Below are positions 52,963-62,060 of a DNA stretch of 64,000 nucleotides, one piece after another. The DNA is from RHLJ01 sp965212165 (lineage in GTDB: Bacteria > Bacteroidota > Rhodothermia > Balneolales > Balneolaceae). Position 1 is the first letter of the stretch. Each line of letters opens with the position of its first letter. The position numbers and the translations under genes were made by a program. The DNA lies in contig OZ243096.1 in assembly GCA_965212165.1 (NCBI GenBank), positions 1,302,001 to 1,366,000 on the forward strand, read 5' to 3'. The notes under the pieces are model-generated. The model searched no databases, was not told the DNA's origin, and saw only the letters and a program-made list of their open reading frames with translations.

Positions 52963-53571
52963 TTAATTAGCCGGACTTGTGAATCGATTTCCTTTTATTC
53001 GAAATCGCCATGGGAGTTTAGCGTCTTCTCCCGCATAGTCTACCCCAACTCTTGGAGATGCTAATATTTGGGATTCAATTAATTTGATTTTATGATCTTC
53101 AATCCAAACTAGGTCTCCAAGTAAATCTAAACCATAATGTCTAGTTGTAATTCCTAAAGCTTGAGATACAATACCAGGGCCACCTCCAACAGAGCGTTCA
53201 AGCTTATGTTTATTTCTTCTATCCAATATGAATTCAATTCCTTCTAGAGGTTCTATTCCGCGAATAAGAACTGCATCTGCAAGCCCTATTTTATTAGTAA
53301 CTACATTAAATAGATGATGTATTCCATAACATAAATAAACATAAGAATAACCAGTAGTATCATACATTATCTCTGTACGGTTAGTTTTGCCATACATATA
53401 AGAGTGACATGCTTTATCTGTCCTACCATTATATGCTTCTGTTTCAACAATAATACCAGAAGTAAATATCCCATTAATATTTGTACATAATTCTTTTCCT
53501 AATAAATCTTTGGCAATACATACCACATCATCTCTAGTATAAAAGGAACGAGGGATTTTTTTGGAATTCAT
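52963..53571 (-). CDS. 3-methyladenine DNA glycosylase (AAG/MPG family)
   Basis: 202 residues. IIVETEAYNGRTDKACHSYMYGKTNR contains the catalytic Glu45 and the intercalating Tyr region typical of AAG; YVYLCYGIHHLFNVVT and DAVLIRGIEP follow, then GGGPGIVSQALGI. It excises alkylated purines in base excision repair. Start and the YihY stop share one base (TAATG), so the two genes are co-transcribed. Confidence 0.95.
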   Translation of the reverse strand: MNSKKIPRSFYTRDDVVCIAKDLLGKELCTNINGIFTSGIIVETEAYNGRTDKACHSYMYGKTNRTEIMYDTTGYSYVYLCYGIHHLFNVVTNKIGLADAVLIRGIEPLEGIEFILDRRNKHKLERSVGGGPGIVSQALGITTRHYGLDLLGDLVWIEDHKIKLIESQILASPRVGVDYAGEDAKLPWRFRIKGNRFTSPAN

Positions 53572-54479
53572 TAATCCAAGGAAGCGTAAGGATTTTCTTC
53601 AAACGAAGACTTGTTAATTATATATGTCTCCTTATAAGCTCTGGTAAAAATCACAGAAACTACAAAAAGAATGGAAGTATAGAATGCCCAAATACCAATG
53701 ATCACAAAAATGGCATATCCTTGGTAGAAGTATTGATAGGTTGAGAAGGCATAACCCAAATATAAACTTACTAACAGTTTAGCAAGCTCAAAAAGAATAG
53801 TATAAATCGTGGCACCAATTAAAGCCACTTTTGTTGAGATTCGGCGCTCACTTACAAACCGATAAATCACATACATCAAAAGAAAAGTGAACACGATGGG
53901 TATTATGAAGTCTAATATATCATAAACCCATGGAAGCCTAATTTCTATTTCTGTATAGGGGATTCGAATTACACTTAAATCTAAAAGTGAAATAACAGAG
54001 ATGGCTAGGCTAAAAAATAGAAATACAGAACCAATTACACCGAAACCCAAAAAATTATAGAGTATATCTTTAAAAGGGTGCTTTTTATCTTTTATATCAA
54101 ATACATCAAAAATCACATGTTTAAAACTGTGCAATAATCCTTGAGTAAAAAGCATAAGTATAATAAGACCAGCTATTCCAAATACATTACGGGCGCCTAC
54201 CAATGGGGTAAGAATATTTTCTAAGGTTTCTTCACCTTGAATCATATCAGCTTGTGTTGACTCGAAAGTGAAAACAGGGATTAATTCGGTTCCGTATCGT
54301 ACAATCTCATCAAATGCAGTATCAAAGGAGAGGATGTAGCCAATAATAGATATTAGAATGAGAGTGAAAGGAATCGCGCATATGAAAAGATTGAATGTGA
54401 TAGCGGATGCATTAAAGAAAATGTCCTTATCACCCAATAGGTTTAGCGTCCTTTTCCAGAATTCCTTTGATCTTTGCAC
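53571..54479 (-). CDS. YihY/BrkB family inner-membrane protein
   Basis: 302 residues with six hydrophobic helices. DIFFNASAITFNLFICAIPFTLILISI at the start and VYRFVSERRISTKVALIGATIYTILFELAK followed by YGFAFSTYQYFYQGYAIFVIIGIWAFYTS-like segments are the YihY signature. Often annotated RNase BN in error. Function unknown. The start is in the AT-rich gap facing mutS. Confidence 0.92.
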   Translation of the reverse strand: MQRSKEFWKRTLNLLGDKDIFFNASAITFNLFICAIPFTLILISIIGYILSFDTAFDEIVRYGTELIPVFTFESTQADMIQGEETLENILTPLVGARNVFGIAGLIILMLFTQGLLHSFKHVIFDVFDIKDKKHPFKDILYNFLGFGVIGSVFLFFSLAISVISLLDLSVIRIPYTEIEIRLPWVYDILDFIIPIVFTFLLMYVIYRFVSERRISTKVALIGATIYTILFELAKLLVSLYLGYAFSTYQYFYQGYAIFVIIGIWAFYTSILFVVSVIFTRAYKETYIINKSSFEENPYASLD

Positions 54480-54622
54480 AGAGTAGGTTTATTTATACTA
54501 AAATACATGGGTTAGTACTATAATTCAAAACATGATGAAGCTTAGTTTTTAACTCAATTCATTGGTATGTTTCGGGCTTCAAGAATTACTGAAAAAATGT
54601 TAGCAAAAGCATAAAAAGATAG

Positions 54623-57292
54623 ATGAGCGCTCGCAAACAAACGCCTTTGATGAGGCAGTACACAGAGATTAAGGAGCAACATCCCGGTACAATATTACTG
54701 TTCCGAGTAGGGGATTTCTATGAAACATTTATGGATGATGCCATTCTTGTGAGCAAAGAACTTGGAATTACGCTTACCAAGAGGAATAATGGTGGGGATC
54801 AAACCCCATTAGCAGGTTTTCCTTTTCATGCCTTAGATAGCTATCTCCCAAAACTAGTAAAAAAGGGATATAAAGTAGCAGTTTGCGATCAAACTGAGAG
54901 TCCAGAAGAAGCAAAAAAAGCTGGTCGAAAAATTGTGGAACGTGAAGTCATGGAAATCACCACTCCAGGTGTAACCATGTCTGATAAACTATTAGACACG
55001 AAGCGTAATAATTATATTGTATCAATTTTTTGGGATAAAGATCGAATTGGAGTCGCGTTTTCGGATATCTCAACAGGTGAGTTTGGGTTAAGTGAAGTTG
55101 GTGAAAGCCAACTTGATAGTTTACTTGCAGCTATTCAACCATCTGAAGTATTAATTCAATCTAAGTTGAAGAATAAACTTGGTGAGGAATTTCTAAAATT
55201 TAATATCAGCTACATTGATGATTGGGTATATGAAGGCGACTATGGATATAAAATTCTAACGGATCATTTTAAAACACATTCATTAAAAGGATTTGGTGTT
55301 GAAGAACTAAAATCAGCCCATTTTGCTGCAGGTTCTTTAATGCATTACATGCAAGAAACTCAAAAAGCATATTTGCGACATCTGCGCAGACTATATGCTT
55401 ATGAAAGCAATGAGTTCATGTCGCTTGATCCAGCTACTAAACGAAATTTAGAACTTACAGCAAGTTTGCAGGCAGGTGGTGTTGAGGGGACTTTAATTTC
55501 AATTATGGATAAAACCTCTACTGCAATGGGTGGACGCTTACTTCGTAGATGGATTATGAGACCACTTAAAAGGTTGAAGCCAATTCAGCAGAGATTGGAT
55601 GCTGTCGAAGAATTATACAAATCGCATGATATTAGAAATACACTTAGGGAAGAATTAGATCAGGTTGGAGATTTAGAACGACTTATTTCCCGTATCTGCG
55701 TTGGGCGAACGAATGCTAGAGATATTGTTCAGGTAAAACTTTCGCTAGCTCAAATACCGAGAATAAAAAGTCAATTTGCATCAATAGATAATCCTCTACT
55801 GCAGGATATTAGTAAGCGGATGAAGTTTTTGATCGAAGCTCAGGAGCGTATTGATACTGCACTTGCCGATGATCCACCTGCTAGTATCAGAGATGGAAAT
55901 ATGATTCGTGAAGGATTTAATTCAGAATTAGATGAACTTCGAGATATTGCGAAAAATGGCAAGACATACATTGCTAAAATTAAAGATCAATTAACTGCTG
56001 AAACGGGAATATCATCCCTTAAAATTGGCTATAACAAAGTCTTTGGCTACTATATTGAAGTCACTAATTCCCATAAAGATAAGGTCCCTGAAACCTTTAT
56101 TCGTAAGCAGACTTTGGTTAATGCCGAGCGTTATATCACTCCTGAGTTAAAAGAGATTGAAGAGAAAATTCTTTCTTCTGAAGATCGTAGCAAAACACTT
56201 GAGTATGAGCTTTTTGAAGAAATTCGACTTTATGTTGCAGAGTTCGCAGATGATATCCAACAGATCGCGTTTGCAATGGCACAACTTGACTGCATTCAAG
56301 GGTTTGCTGAGATTGCTTTCCGAAATAATTTTGCAAAACCAGAAGTTCTTGATTCAGAAGAAATCCTGATTAAAAAGGGAAGACATCCTGTTGTAGAACA
56401 ATCATTACCATTAGGGGAGCCTTTCATTCCCAATGATATTGAGCTCAATAATTCTGAGCAACAAATAATGATTATTACTGGTCCAAATATGGCTGGTAAA
56501 AGTATAATTTTGAGACAAACAGGATTAATTGTGTTACTTGCCCAAGTTGGGAGTTTCGTTCCTGCAGAATCTGCAAGTATTGGTTTAGTTGATAAGATTT
56601 TTACCCGAGTTGGTGCTTCTGATAATCTAGCGGCTGGGGAAAGTACTTTTTTAGTTGAGATGAATGAGGCTGCAAATATTTTAAATAATGCTACTCCAAG
56701 ATCTTTGATACTTCTAGATGAAGTTGGTCGTGGGACAAGTACATTTGATGGATTAAGTATTGCTTGGTCCCTCGCTGAATATCTGCATAATCACTCTCCT
56801 GTAGCTGCTAAGACATTATTTGCAACTCACTATCACGAATTGAATGAATTGGAGCAAATGTATGATCGAATTAAGAATTTTAATGTTCAGGTAAAAGAGC
56901 ATGATGGAAAAGTGATCTTTTTAAGGAAATTAATTCGAGGCGGTGCCGACCATAGTTATGGAATCCAAGTAGCAAATATGGCGGGTTTACCTTCCGTTGT
57001 GATTAATAGAGCTAAGGAAATTCTTACAAATTTAGAACGTCATAGTCTTGATATAACTAATAAAAACGGAAGTATTGAAGGGAAGGTTTCAACTAGTAAA
57101 GAAGCGGCTAAGAACCTATCTCAAAAAATCGAGAAACAGGAAGAAATTGAACAAATGACGTTGTTCAATACCCATATCGATCCACGTTTAGAAACACTCA
57201 TGAACAAGATCGAAGCTACAGACCCGAATAGAATGACGCCCATCGAAGCATTGATGTTGGTTAGCGAGCTAAAAAGAATGTTGGGTAATTGA
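54623..57292 (+). CDS. mutS: DNA mismatch repair protein MutS
   Basis: 889 residues, full length. Mismatch-recognition motif GDFYETF with the F-x-E pair near residue 37, connector, levers/clamp, ATPase Walker A GPNMAGKS (about 619-626), Walker B ILLDEVGRGTSTFDGLSIAW, signature FATHYHELNEL, and a C-terminal tail (IEALMLVSELKRML). Starts mismatch repair by binding mispairs and recruiting MutL. The next gene overlaps its stop. Confidence 0.98.
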   Translation: MSARKQTPLMRQYTEIKEQHPGTILLFRVGDFYETFMDDAILVSKELGITLTKRNNGGDQTPLAGFPFHALDSYLPKLVKKGYKVAVCDQTESPEEAKKAGRKIVEREVMEITTPGVTMSDKLLDTKRNNYIVSIFWDKDRIGVAFSDISTGEFGLSEVGESQLDSLLAAIQPSEVLIQSKLKNKLGEEFLKFNISYIDDWVYEGDYGYKILTDHFKTHSLKGFGVEELKSAHFAAGSLMHYMQETQKAYLRHLRRLYAYESNEFMSLDPATKRNLELTASLQAGGVEGTLISIMDKTSTAMGGRLLRRWIMRPLKRLKPIQQRLDAVEELYKSHDIRNTLREELDQVGDLERLISRICVGRTNARDIVQVKLSLAQIPRIKSQFASIDNPLLQDISKRMKFLIEAQERIDTALADDPPASIRDGNMIREGFNSELDELRDIAKNGKTYIAKIKDQLTAETGISSLKIGYNKVFGYYIEVTNSHKDKVPETFIRKQTLVNAERYITPELKEIEEKILSSEDRSKTLEYELFEEIRLYVAEFADDIQQIAFAMAQLDCIQGFAEIAFRNNFAKPEVLDSEEILIKKGRHPVVEQSLPLGEPFIPNDIELNNSEQQIMIITGPNMAGKSIILRQTGLIVLLAQVGSFVPAESASIGLVDKIFTRVGASDNLAAGESTFLVEMNEAANILNNATPRSLILLDEVGRGTSTFDGLSIAWSLAEYLHNHSPVAAKTLFATHYHELNELEQMYDRIKNFNVQVKEHDGKVIFLRKLIRGGADHSYGIQVANMAGLPSVVINRAKEILTNLERHSLDITNKNGSIEGKVSTSKEAAKNLSQKIEKQEEIEQMTLFNTHIDPRLETLMNKIEATDPNRMTPIEALMLVSELKRMLGN

Positions 57293-58182
57293 AAACTTCC
57301 GCAAAACATATCGCTAATAGAATTCGGTTAATGATTTCAACCAAGCAGTTTCAGGTAGGAGAGGTTTTACCTTCTACCAGAGAACTAGGTCAACAATTGG
57401 AAGCGAGTTTTCACACTGTTCGTAAAGCATATCACATTTTAGCGGATGAAGGGCTAATTACAGGAGAAAAAGGCAGAGGATTTATCGTTAATCGACAGAC
57501 TTCTCTTTTGGATAAGGAAGCTCGATTAGAGATAGGTGGTGGAAAAGTTCAATCATTAATTGAAGAATTAGTAGGTCATGGACTTGATGACACCGAAATC
57601 GAGTTTTTATTTCAAGAACAGCTCGATTATATGGAGTGGCCAAATCGTATTCAATCGTGTGCAAGTGTTGGGGAAAATCTTGAATTAGGTGGAATGCTTT
57701 CCAGCGCAATTAAGAAACAGATTGGAGTAAAAAGTAAGGTCATTGATATAAACCAGTATGAAAGTGCAGCAACCTATGATGCTCTTTTTGTTCCTATCCG
57801 CTTTGTACACAAGTTTCGTTCATTAAGTGAATCAATAATGATAATCCCGATCATTTATAATTATGATCCAGAAGTCTTGTTATCAGTAGTTGATCAATAT
57901 GGTATTCAAACGATAGGACTTGTAACTTCAAATGAGGAATCAATTCCTAAAATCATAAATGAGCTTAAAAACTCTATCCCATTTGAAGGTTCTTTTGTAG
58001 CGGGAAGTATTTACGGTAAGTCTTTACCACTTTTTGTGCGAGAAACGGATTTGATCCTTTACACTCCTGATAGTGCTAAACTAGTAGAACAGAAAGTCCC
58101 AGCAAAAAATCGAATACGTTTAGAATATAAACTCTCAGATCGAAGTGCCGAGATGATACGTGCTGAGCTTTGGGACCAATAA
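57289..58182 (+). CDS. GntR-family transcriptional regulator
   Basis: 297 residues starting at TTG, which overlaps the mutS stop (TTGA). Winged-helix domain at residues 4-65 (IANRIRLMISTKQFQVGEVLPSTRELGQQLEASFHTVRKAYHILADEGLI) of the YtrA/GntR type. The remaining roughly 230 residues contain IIPIIYNYDPEVLLSVVDQYGIQTIGLV, reminiscent of a ligand-binding alpha/beta domain, but I do not recognise it. Target genes unknown; neighbours are mutS and a helicase. Confidence 0.87.
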   Translation: MKTSAKHIANRIRLMISTKQFQVGEVLPSTRELGQQLEASFHTVRKAYHILADEGLITGEKGRGFIVNRQTSLLDKEARLEIGGGKVQSLIEELVGHGLDDTEIEFLFQEQLDYMEWPNRIQSCASVGENLELGGMLSSAIKKQIGVKSKVIDINQYESAATYDALFVPIRFVHKFRSLSESIMIIPIIYNYDPEVLLSVVDQYGIQTIGLVTSNEESIPKIINELKNSIPFEGSFVAGSIYGKSLPLFVRETDLILYTPDSAKLVEQKVPAKNRIRLEYKLSDRSAEMIRAELWDQ

Positions 58183-58196
58183 ATTAGACAATTAAG

Positions 58197-58343
58197 AATT
58201 ATCAATTAAGAATGAAGCGGCTTTGTCATTTCGAGTGAAACGAGAAATCTAAAGTTTATATTTAAAAGAATATTTAGATTTCTCACATACAGTCAGAATT
58301 GGAGAAAGCGTATTTTTAATTGAACATTGAATCATTGATAATT
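58197..58343. repeat. MITE-like inverted-repeat element, family 1 copy B
   Basis: AATTATCAAT (58197-58206) faces ATTGATAATT (58334-58343), and internally GAGAAATCTAAA (58242-58253) faces TTTAGATTTCTC (58273-58284), both perfect. The 31-base core 58224-58254 matches copy A. Its right end overlaps the TTG start of the helicase gene, and the element fills the whole gap after the GntR gene. Confidence 0.7.
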
Positions 58344-60264
58344 GAATACAAAAGAGACTATTCAAAAAGCCATTTCGGCTATCGAAAAAGAAATAGAAGC
58401 CGTTCGAGAAACTCCCTCCAACGATGTGTTGATGAATGGAATAAAGGAGAAGAAGAAAGGACATCATATTTATGTATTCGAAACCACAAATCAAGGTCTA
58501 CGATTTGCGGAAGAAATTAAAGCACGAATAGGACTTGATAAAGAGCAAAAAGTTGAAGAAATCGATTTTAAAGATGGAAAAGTTTGGCTCGAATTTGACC
58601 AAGATGAGGGTGCAAAAATTGATGAGGTATATTTGGAATGGGAAAACGATTTCGTACTCAGAAAAATAGAAGAGCATCTGCATACTCTTGAAGAAAAGTG
58701 GGAGCAAATCCCCCAATTAGAAGCACTTTTAAATCCTTCTTCAAATTACAAAGAACAGGAATACGCTACGCCTCCAAAGTTCGATAAACTTCGAAATGAT
58801 GCCCAAGTTGAAGTTATCGAAAAAGCTCTTATCAGTAATATTCTATATGTATGGGGACCTCCAGGTACGGGAAAAACTGCGACACTAGGTTTTGTGATTG
58901 CGAATCTAATTGCGAAAGGAAAAAGAGTCCTTTTTGTATCAAATACCAATAGAGCAGTTGATGTTGGTTTATTAAGTGTGATGGATGCCCTGTATGAAAT
59001 TTACCCAGATTTTAATCTGCAAGATACGACGCGTTTTGGCGAAGCTTGGCTAGAAGATGATCGACTCGAAGATGTATTATTCGAGAATCAAGTAGTGAAT
59101 AAATTGGAAAGCAAAAAGTCTGAAGCAGTAGAACTTCAAACCATGATGGATCAATTTATTGCTCTTCAAGATCAGGTTGATGAACTAATGGTAAGCGATG
59201 AAGAAGTACCTCAAGCACTAGATATGCAGTGCCAGCTAATAGGTGAAAAAATTGACCGCCTTGGTGGAAGAGAAGAAGTAGAAGAAAAGATAGAGAAGCT
59301 TCTCAATTTGAATGAACGCTATGAACTTAAGAAAAAGCAACTAGTAGCCACTACCATGGCGAAGGTTTGTACTTCTGAGCTATTTTATAACCTGAGTTAT
59401 GATGCGGTTGTTGTTGATGAAGCTTCCATGGCAGGGCTTCCTTATTTAATGCTAATGTCGGCAAAAAGTAAGGAGCATCTAGTAGTTGCTGGCGACCCAA
59501 TGCAACTTCCTCCTATTTCAATCACGAAAGATGTTGAAGCTCAGCAGTTTTTAGAGCAAGATGTATTTACATATGTGTCCGGTGCAGATACAACAGAGAA
59601 ATTATTCCAATGGCATGATGATCATCCTGAGTTTACTTGTTTTTTTGATACTCAATATCGACTTAAAACAGATTTAGCAGGAGTAATCAGTTCTGTGTTT
59701 TATGATGGACGTTTAAAGTCTGGAAAAGCTGAAAAAGAGACTGCTCAATCTTCAAGTTCAGTTGCTTTAGTTGATTCCTCAAAATATGGCCCTTCCATTG
59801 AACAAGAAAAAACGGAAAGAGGCTTTAAGCCAATTAATACGGTACATAATAAACTAATTGAAGAAAGTGTACGCAAACTGAAGTTAAAACATCGACCTGA
59901 AGAAATTGGAATTATAGTTCCATTCCGTAGCAGTGTGTATCAAGTCAGAAATCATTTACGCGAAAAAGGATATCGAGGAATAGAAGTGGGAACCATTCAC
60001 ACTTTTCAAGGAAGAGAAAAAGAAGTGATTATATTTGATACCGTGATGAGTGGGGAACTGCAATACGGGCAACTTCGACATTATTCTGTTCGTCCTTTTG
60101 ATGAAACCAAAAATGGAATGAGTGTTCCCCGACTACTTAATGTTGCTTTCTCAAGAAGTAAAGAACTATTGGTAGTTATCGCAGATATGAATCATGTGAA
60201 TCAAGTGTACGGAAAGAAGTTTCTAGGAAAATTGCTGGGTTCTGTAAAAGAAATATCCCTTTAA
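58342..60264 (+). CDS. UPF1/DNA2-like superfamily 1 helicase
   Basis: 640 residues from TTG 58342 (NTKETIQKAISAIEKEIEAV); no upstream ATG. Helicase motifs: I GPPGTGKTATLGFVIANL (about 172), Ia VLFVSNTNRAVDVGLL, II VVVDEASM (about 358), III VVAGDPMQLPPI, IV/V IGIIVPFRSSVYQV, then VGTIHTFQGREKEVIIFDTV and VAFSRSKELLVVI. A coiled-coil insert separates Ia and II. Members act on RNA or DNA; no nuclease domain is fused. The role here is unknown. Confidence 0.9.
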   Translation: MNTKETIQKAISAIEKEIEAVRETPSNDVLMNGIKEKKKGHHIYVFETTNQGLRFAEEIKARIGLDKEQKVEEIDFKDGKVWLEFDQDEGAKIDEVYLEWENDFVLRKIEEHLHTLEEKWEQIPQLEALLNPSSNYKEQEYATPPKFDKLRNDAQVEVIEKALISNILYVWGPPGTGKTATLGFVIANLIAKGKRVLFVSNTNRAVDVGLLSVMDALYEIYPDFNLQDTTRFGEAWLEDDRLEDVLFENQVVNKLESKKSEAVELQTMMDQFIALQDQVDELMVSDEEVPQALDMQCQLIGEKIDRLGGREEVEEKIEKLLNLNERYELKKKQLVATTMAKVCTSELFYNLSYDAVVVDEASMAGLPYLMLMSAKSKEHLVVAGDPMQLPPISITKDVEAQQFLEQDVFTYVSGADTTEKLFQWHDDHPEFTCFFDTQYRLKTDLAGVISSVFYDGRLKSGKAEKETAQSSSSVALVDSSKYGPSIEQEKTERGFKPINTVHNKLIEESVRKLKLKHRPEEIGIIVPFRSSVYQVRNHLREKGYRGIEVGTIHTFQGREKEVIIFDTVMSGELQYGQLRHYSVRPFDETKNGMSVPRLLNVAFSRSKELLVVIADMNHVNQVYGKKFLGKLLGSVKEISL

Positions 60265-60270
60265 TTAAAA

Positions 60271-60711
60271 CTATTGATGAGGTATCCAATCAGTACGAAA
60301 AACCACACTGTCTTTATCGACTTCCATCTCGCGAGTATACATATCATTAAGCCCCGATCCACCTATATGAGCAATTGCATGTATGTTTATACGATCAGAA
60401 TATGGCTTTAAAAGTATTACTAATTCTCCATTTTCAGAACGACAGACATGCCCCTTTGCATCAAAAACATTTCCAAAAGAACATGGAACATTAACAAAAC
60501 TAACTTTAAACCAATCATGATTGCCTCCCCCAAATAATTCGGGTTTTTCATATGTAGCTTGAAATAGCTCCCCTATTTCTAACATAACCTGTGAATATTG
60601 ATCTTCCTGAAACTCTAACTGAACTCCACTTCCAAGATTTAGAGCCACTATCACTGCGATAGTTACAATAATAAAAACGACAATTAGTAGAAATATTTGT
60701 TGTTGACCCAT
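60271..60711 (-). CDS. 'MGQQQ' pilin-like protein, copy C
   Basis: 146 residues. MGQQQIFLLIVVFIIVTIAVIVAL at the N-terminus is a membrane helix with almost no leader. The body follows a pattern shared with two paralogues in this window: an E-rich helix, YEKPELFGGG, VSFVNVPC and a second Cys 13 residues later. The layout resembles type IV pilin-like proteins (helix plus small head with a disulfide) but lacks a class III leader and Glu5. Function unknown. Confidence 0.75.
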   Translation of the reverse strand: MGQQQIFLLIVVFIIVTIAVIVALNLGSGVQLEFQEDQYSQVMLEIGELFQATYEKPELFGGGNHDWFKVSFVNVPCSFGNVFDAKGHVCRSENGELVILLKPYSDRINIHAIAHIGGSGLNDMYTREMEVDKDSVVFRTDWIPHQ

Positions 60712-60769
60712 AAAAACGTAATTAATTTATTACTTTGTTAAATTCGAGATTAATATAATTCTTTAGAAT

Positions 60770-61453
60770 ATGAAAAAGAAGGTAGAAGTTATTGCGTATC
60801 ACGGATGGGGAATGAATGCTCATTTTTGGGATGAGTGGGATAAACTTTTTAAGGAACATATACTATTCAAAAAAAATGACCGCGGTTATTTTAGTGAGCC
60901 AGATAAACAGCATTTTAAGGAAAAAGACGCAATTCGAGTATTGTTTGTTCAAGGCTTTGGGATACACTGGGTTTCAAGAGCTGATTGGCAGAATGCACAT
61001 GTGATTGTGCTTTTTTCCACATTCAATAATCTAAAAGAGATTATTAGCAAAAAGAGGACTGTTGACCATGTTGTTGAAAAACTAAAAGAAGAAATAGAAC
61101 ATAAACCATACCATACTTTAGAACTATTTTGGAACGAATTATTTAAATCTGGCGAGAAAATAGTGAATATGTCTGATTTCGATATTCATGATAAGAACTT
61201 ATTAGAAACCGATTTAAATGCTTATTACAATAATCTTGCCGATTTCATACCAATTCATGGCAAAACAAAAGTACTATTGTATGAAACAGATTACGATGAT
61301 ATTTCAAATTTCTCTCAAGCAGAGGTAATGAAGAAACTCTTTGGCAGATTAGACTACTTCAAAAAATTTAACTTTATAGGGCATGCCTTTCCTTACAATA
61401 AAGCTAAAGAATGTTACGATGACTTAGAGAGTCACTTAAAAATATTTGAATAA
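60770..61453 (+). CDS. BioG/BioK-like alpha/beta hydrolase with altered nucleophile site
   Basis: 227 residues. IAYHGWGMNAHFWDEW matches the oxyanion region of BioH/BioG-type pimeloyl-ACP esterases, followed by NDRGYFSEP. At the expected nucleophile elbow (usually HSxG) the sequence reads VLFVQGFGIHWV: the Ser position is Gly. A C-terminal His is kept in FIGHAFPYNKAKECYDDL. If the alignment is right, the enzyme may be inactive or use another residue. No other biotin gene is nearby. Confidence 0.6.
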   Translation: MKKKVEVIAYHGWGMNAHFWDEWDKLFKEHILFKKNDRGYFSEPDKQHFKEKDAIRVLFVQGFGIHWVSRADWQNAHVIVLFSTFNNLKEIISKKRTVDHVVEKLKEEIEHKPYHTLELFWNELFKSGEKIVNMSDFDIHDKNLLETDLNAYYNNLADFIPIHGKTKVLLYETDYDDISNFSQAEVMKKLFGRLDYFKKFNFIGHAFPYNKAKECYDDLESHLKIFE

Positions 61454-61578
61454 TTAAGTTATTGTAAGTGATTATTAGGCATGAAATATTATTCAAATTT
61501 GAACAAATATTAGGTTGAAATAGATAAGTATTCATCCTTATATTTGATGCTCTTCTAATTCAGAAGATTTATTGAAAT

Positions 61579-61650
61579 GCAAGAATAGCTCAATTGGTAA
61601 AGCATCCCGAGAAATTGGGACCAAGGTTGACCAAACCAACGGGATTTATC
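61579..61650 (+). pseudogene. Degenerate tRNA-Gly remnant A
   Basis: 61579-61604 matches the first 26 bases of the intact tRNA-Gly at 61673 with three differences. The anticodon-stem 5' half is then replaced by the near-palindrome TCCCGAGAAATTGGGA (61605-61620), after which CCAAGGTTG resumes the tRNA. The sequence then decays. Bases 61601-61630 recur exactly at 62061-62090. Confidence 0.7.
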
Positions 61651-61672
61651 AATAAAAGTTATTCATATATAA

Positions 61673-61745
61673 GCGAGAATAGCTCAGTTGGTAGAGCACA
61701 ACCTTGCCAAGGTTGGGGTCGCCGGTTCGAGTCCGGTTTCTCGCT
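61673..61745 (+). tRNA. tRNA-Gly (anticodon GCC)
   Basis: Cloverleaf: acceptor GCGAGAA/TTCTCGC, D stem GCTC/GAGC, anticodon stem CAACC/GGTTG with loop TTGCCAA (anticodon GCC at 61706-61708), T arm GCCGG-TTCGAGT-CCGGT, discriminator T. CCA is not encoded. Confidence 0.97.
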
Positions 61746-61750
61746 CAGGC

Positions 61751-61785
61751 AAAGCCTCTTAGATTTTTCTAAGGGGCTTTTTTAT
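61751..61785 (+). terminator. Terminator after tRNA-Gly
   Basis: AAAGCCTCTTAGA (61751-61763) pairs with TCTAAGGGGCTTT (61768-61780), with one G-U pair, followed by a T-run. It ends about ten bases before the GIY-YIG start. Confidence 0.85.
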
Positions 61786-61793
61786 TTTAAAGT

Positions 61794-62060
61794 ATGTATC
61801 AAACCTACATTTTATATAGCAAGTCAAAAGACCGTTATTATGTTGGTTCTACTTCTGTAGGAGTTGAGCTTCGATTAACAAGGCATAATGAAGGCTGGAC
61901 TACCTCTACAAAATCTGGAATCCCTTGGAAAGTTGAATATGTAATGAGTTTTGATTCTAAAACAGATGCCTTAAAATTTGAAAGGTTCATTAAAAAACAG
62001 AAAAGTAGAGGTTTTATTGAAAAGCTAATTATATCAAAAGAAAATGAGATGCTAAGGTAG
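61794..62060 (+). CDS. GIY-YIG family nuclease
   Basis: 88 residues. The single GIY-YIG domain starts YQTYILYSKSKDRYYVGSTSVGVELRLTRHNEG, with YIL and YVG replacing GIY and YIG, a catalytic-type Arg in LRLTRHN, and ends ERFIKKQKSRGFIEKLI. URI-type nuclease. It stands directly after a tRNA-Gly and its TAG stop lies inside a damaged tRNA-Gly copy, suggesting a tRNA-linked selfish unit. Confidence 0.88.
   Translation: MYQTYILYSKSKDRYYVGSTSVGVELRLTRHNEGWTTSTKSGIPWKVEYVMSFDSKTDALKFERFIKKQKSRGFIEKLIISKENEMLR

Noticed and set aside
61594..61860. 88-codon plus-strand ORF spanning tRNA-Gly
   Set aside because: Its middle (SSVGRAQPCQGWGRRFESG) is a translation of the tRNA gene itself, a familiar annotation artefact.
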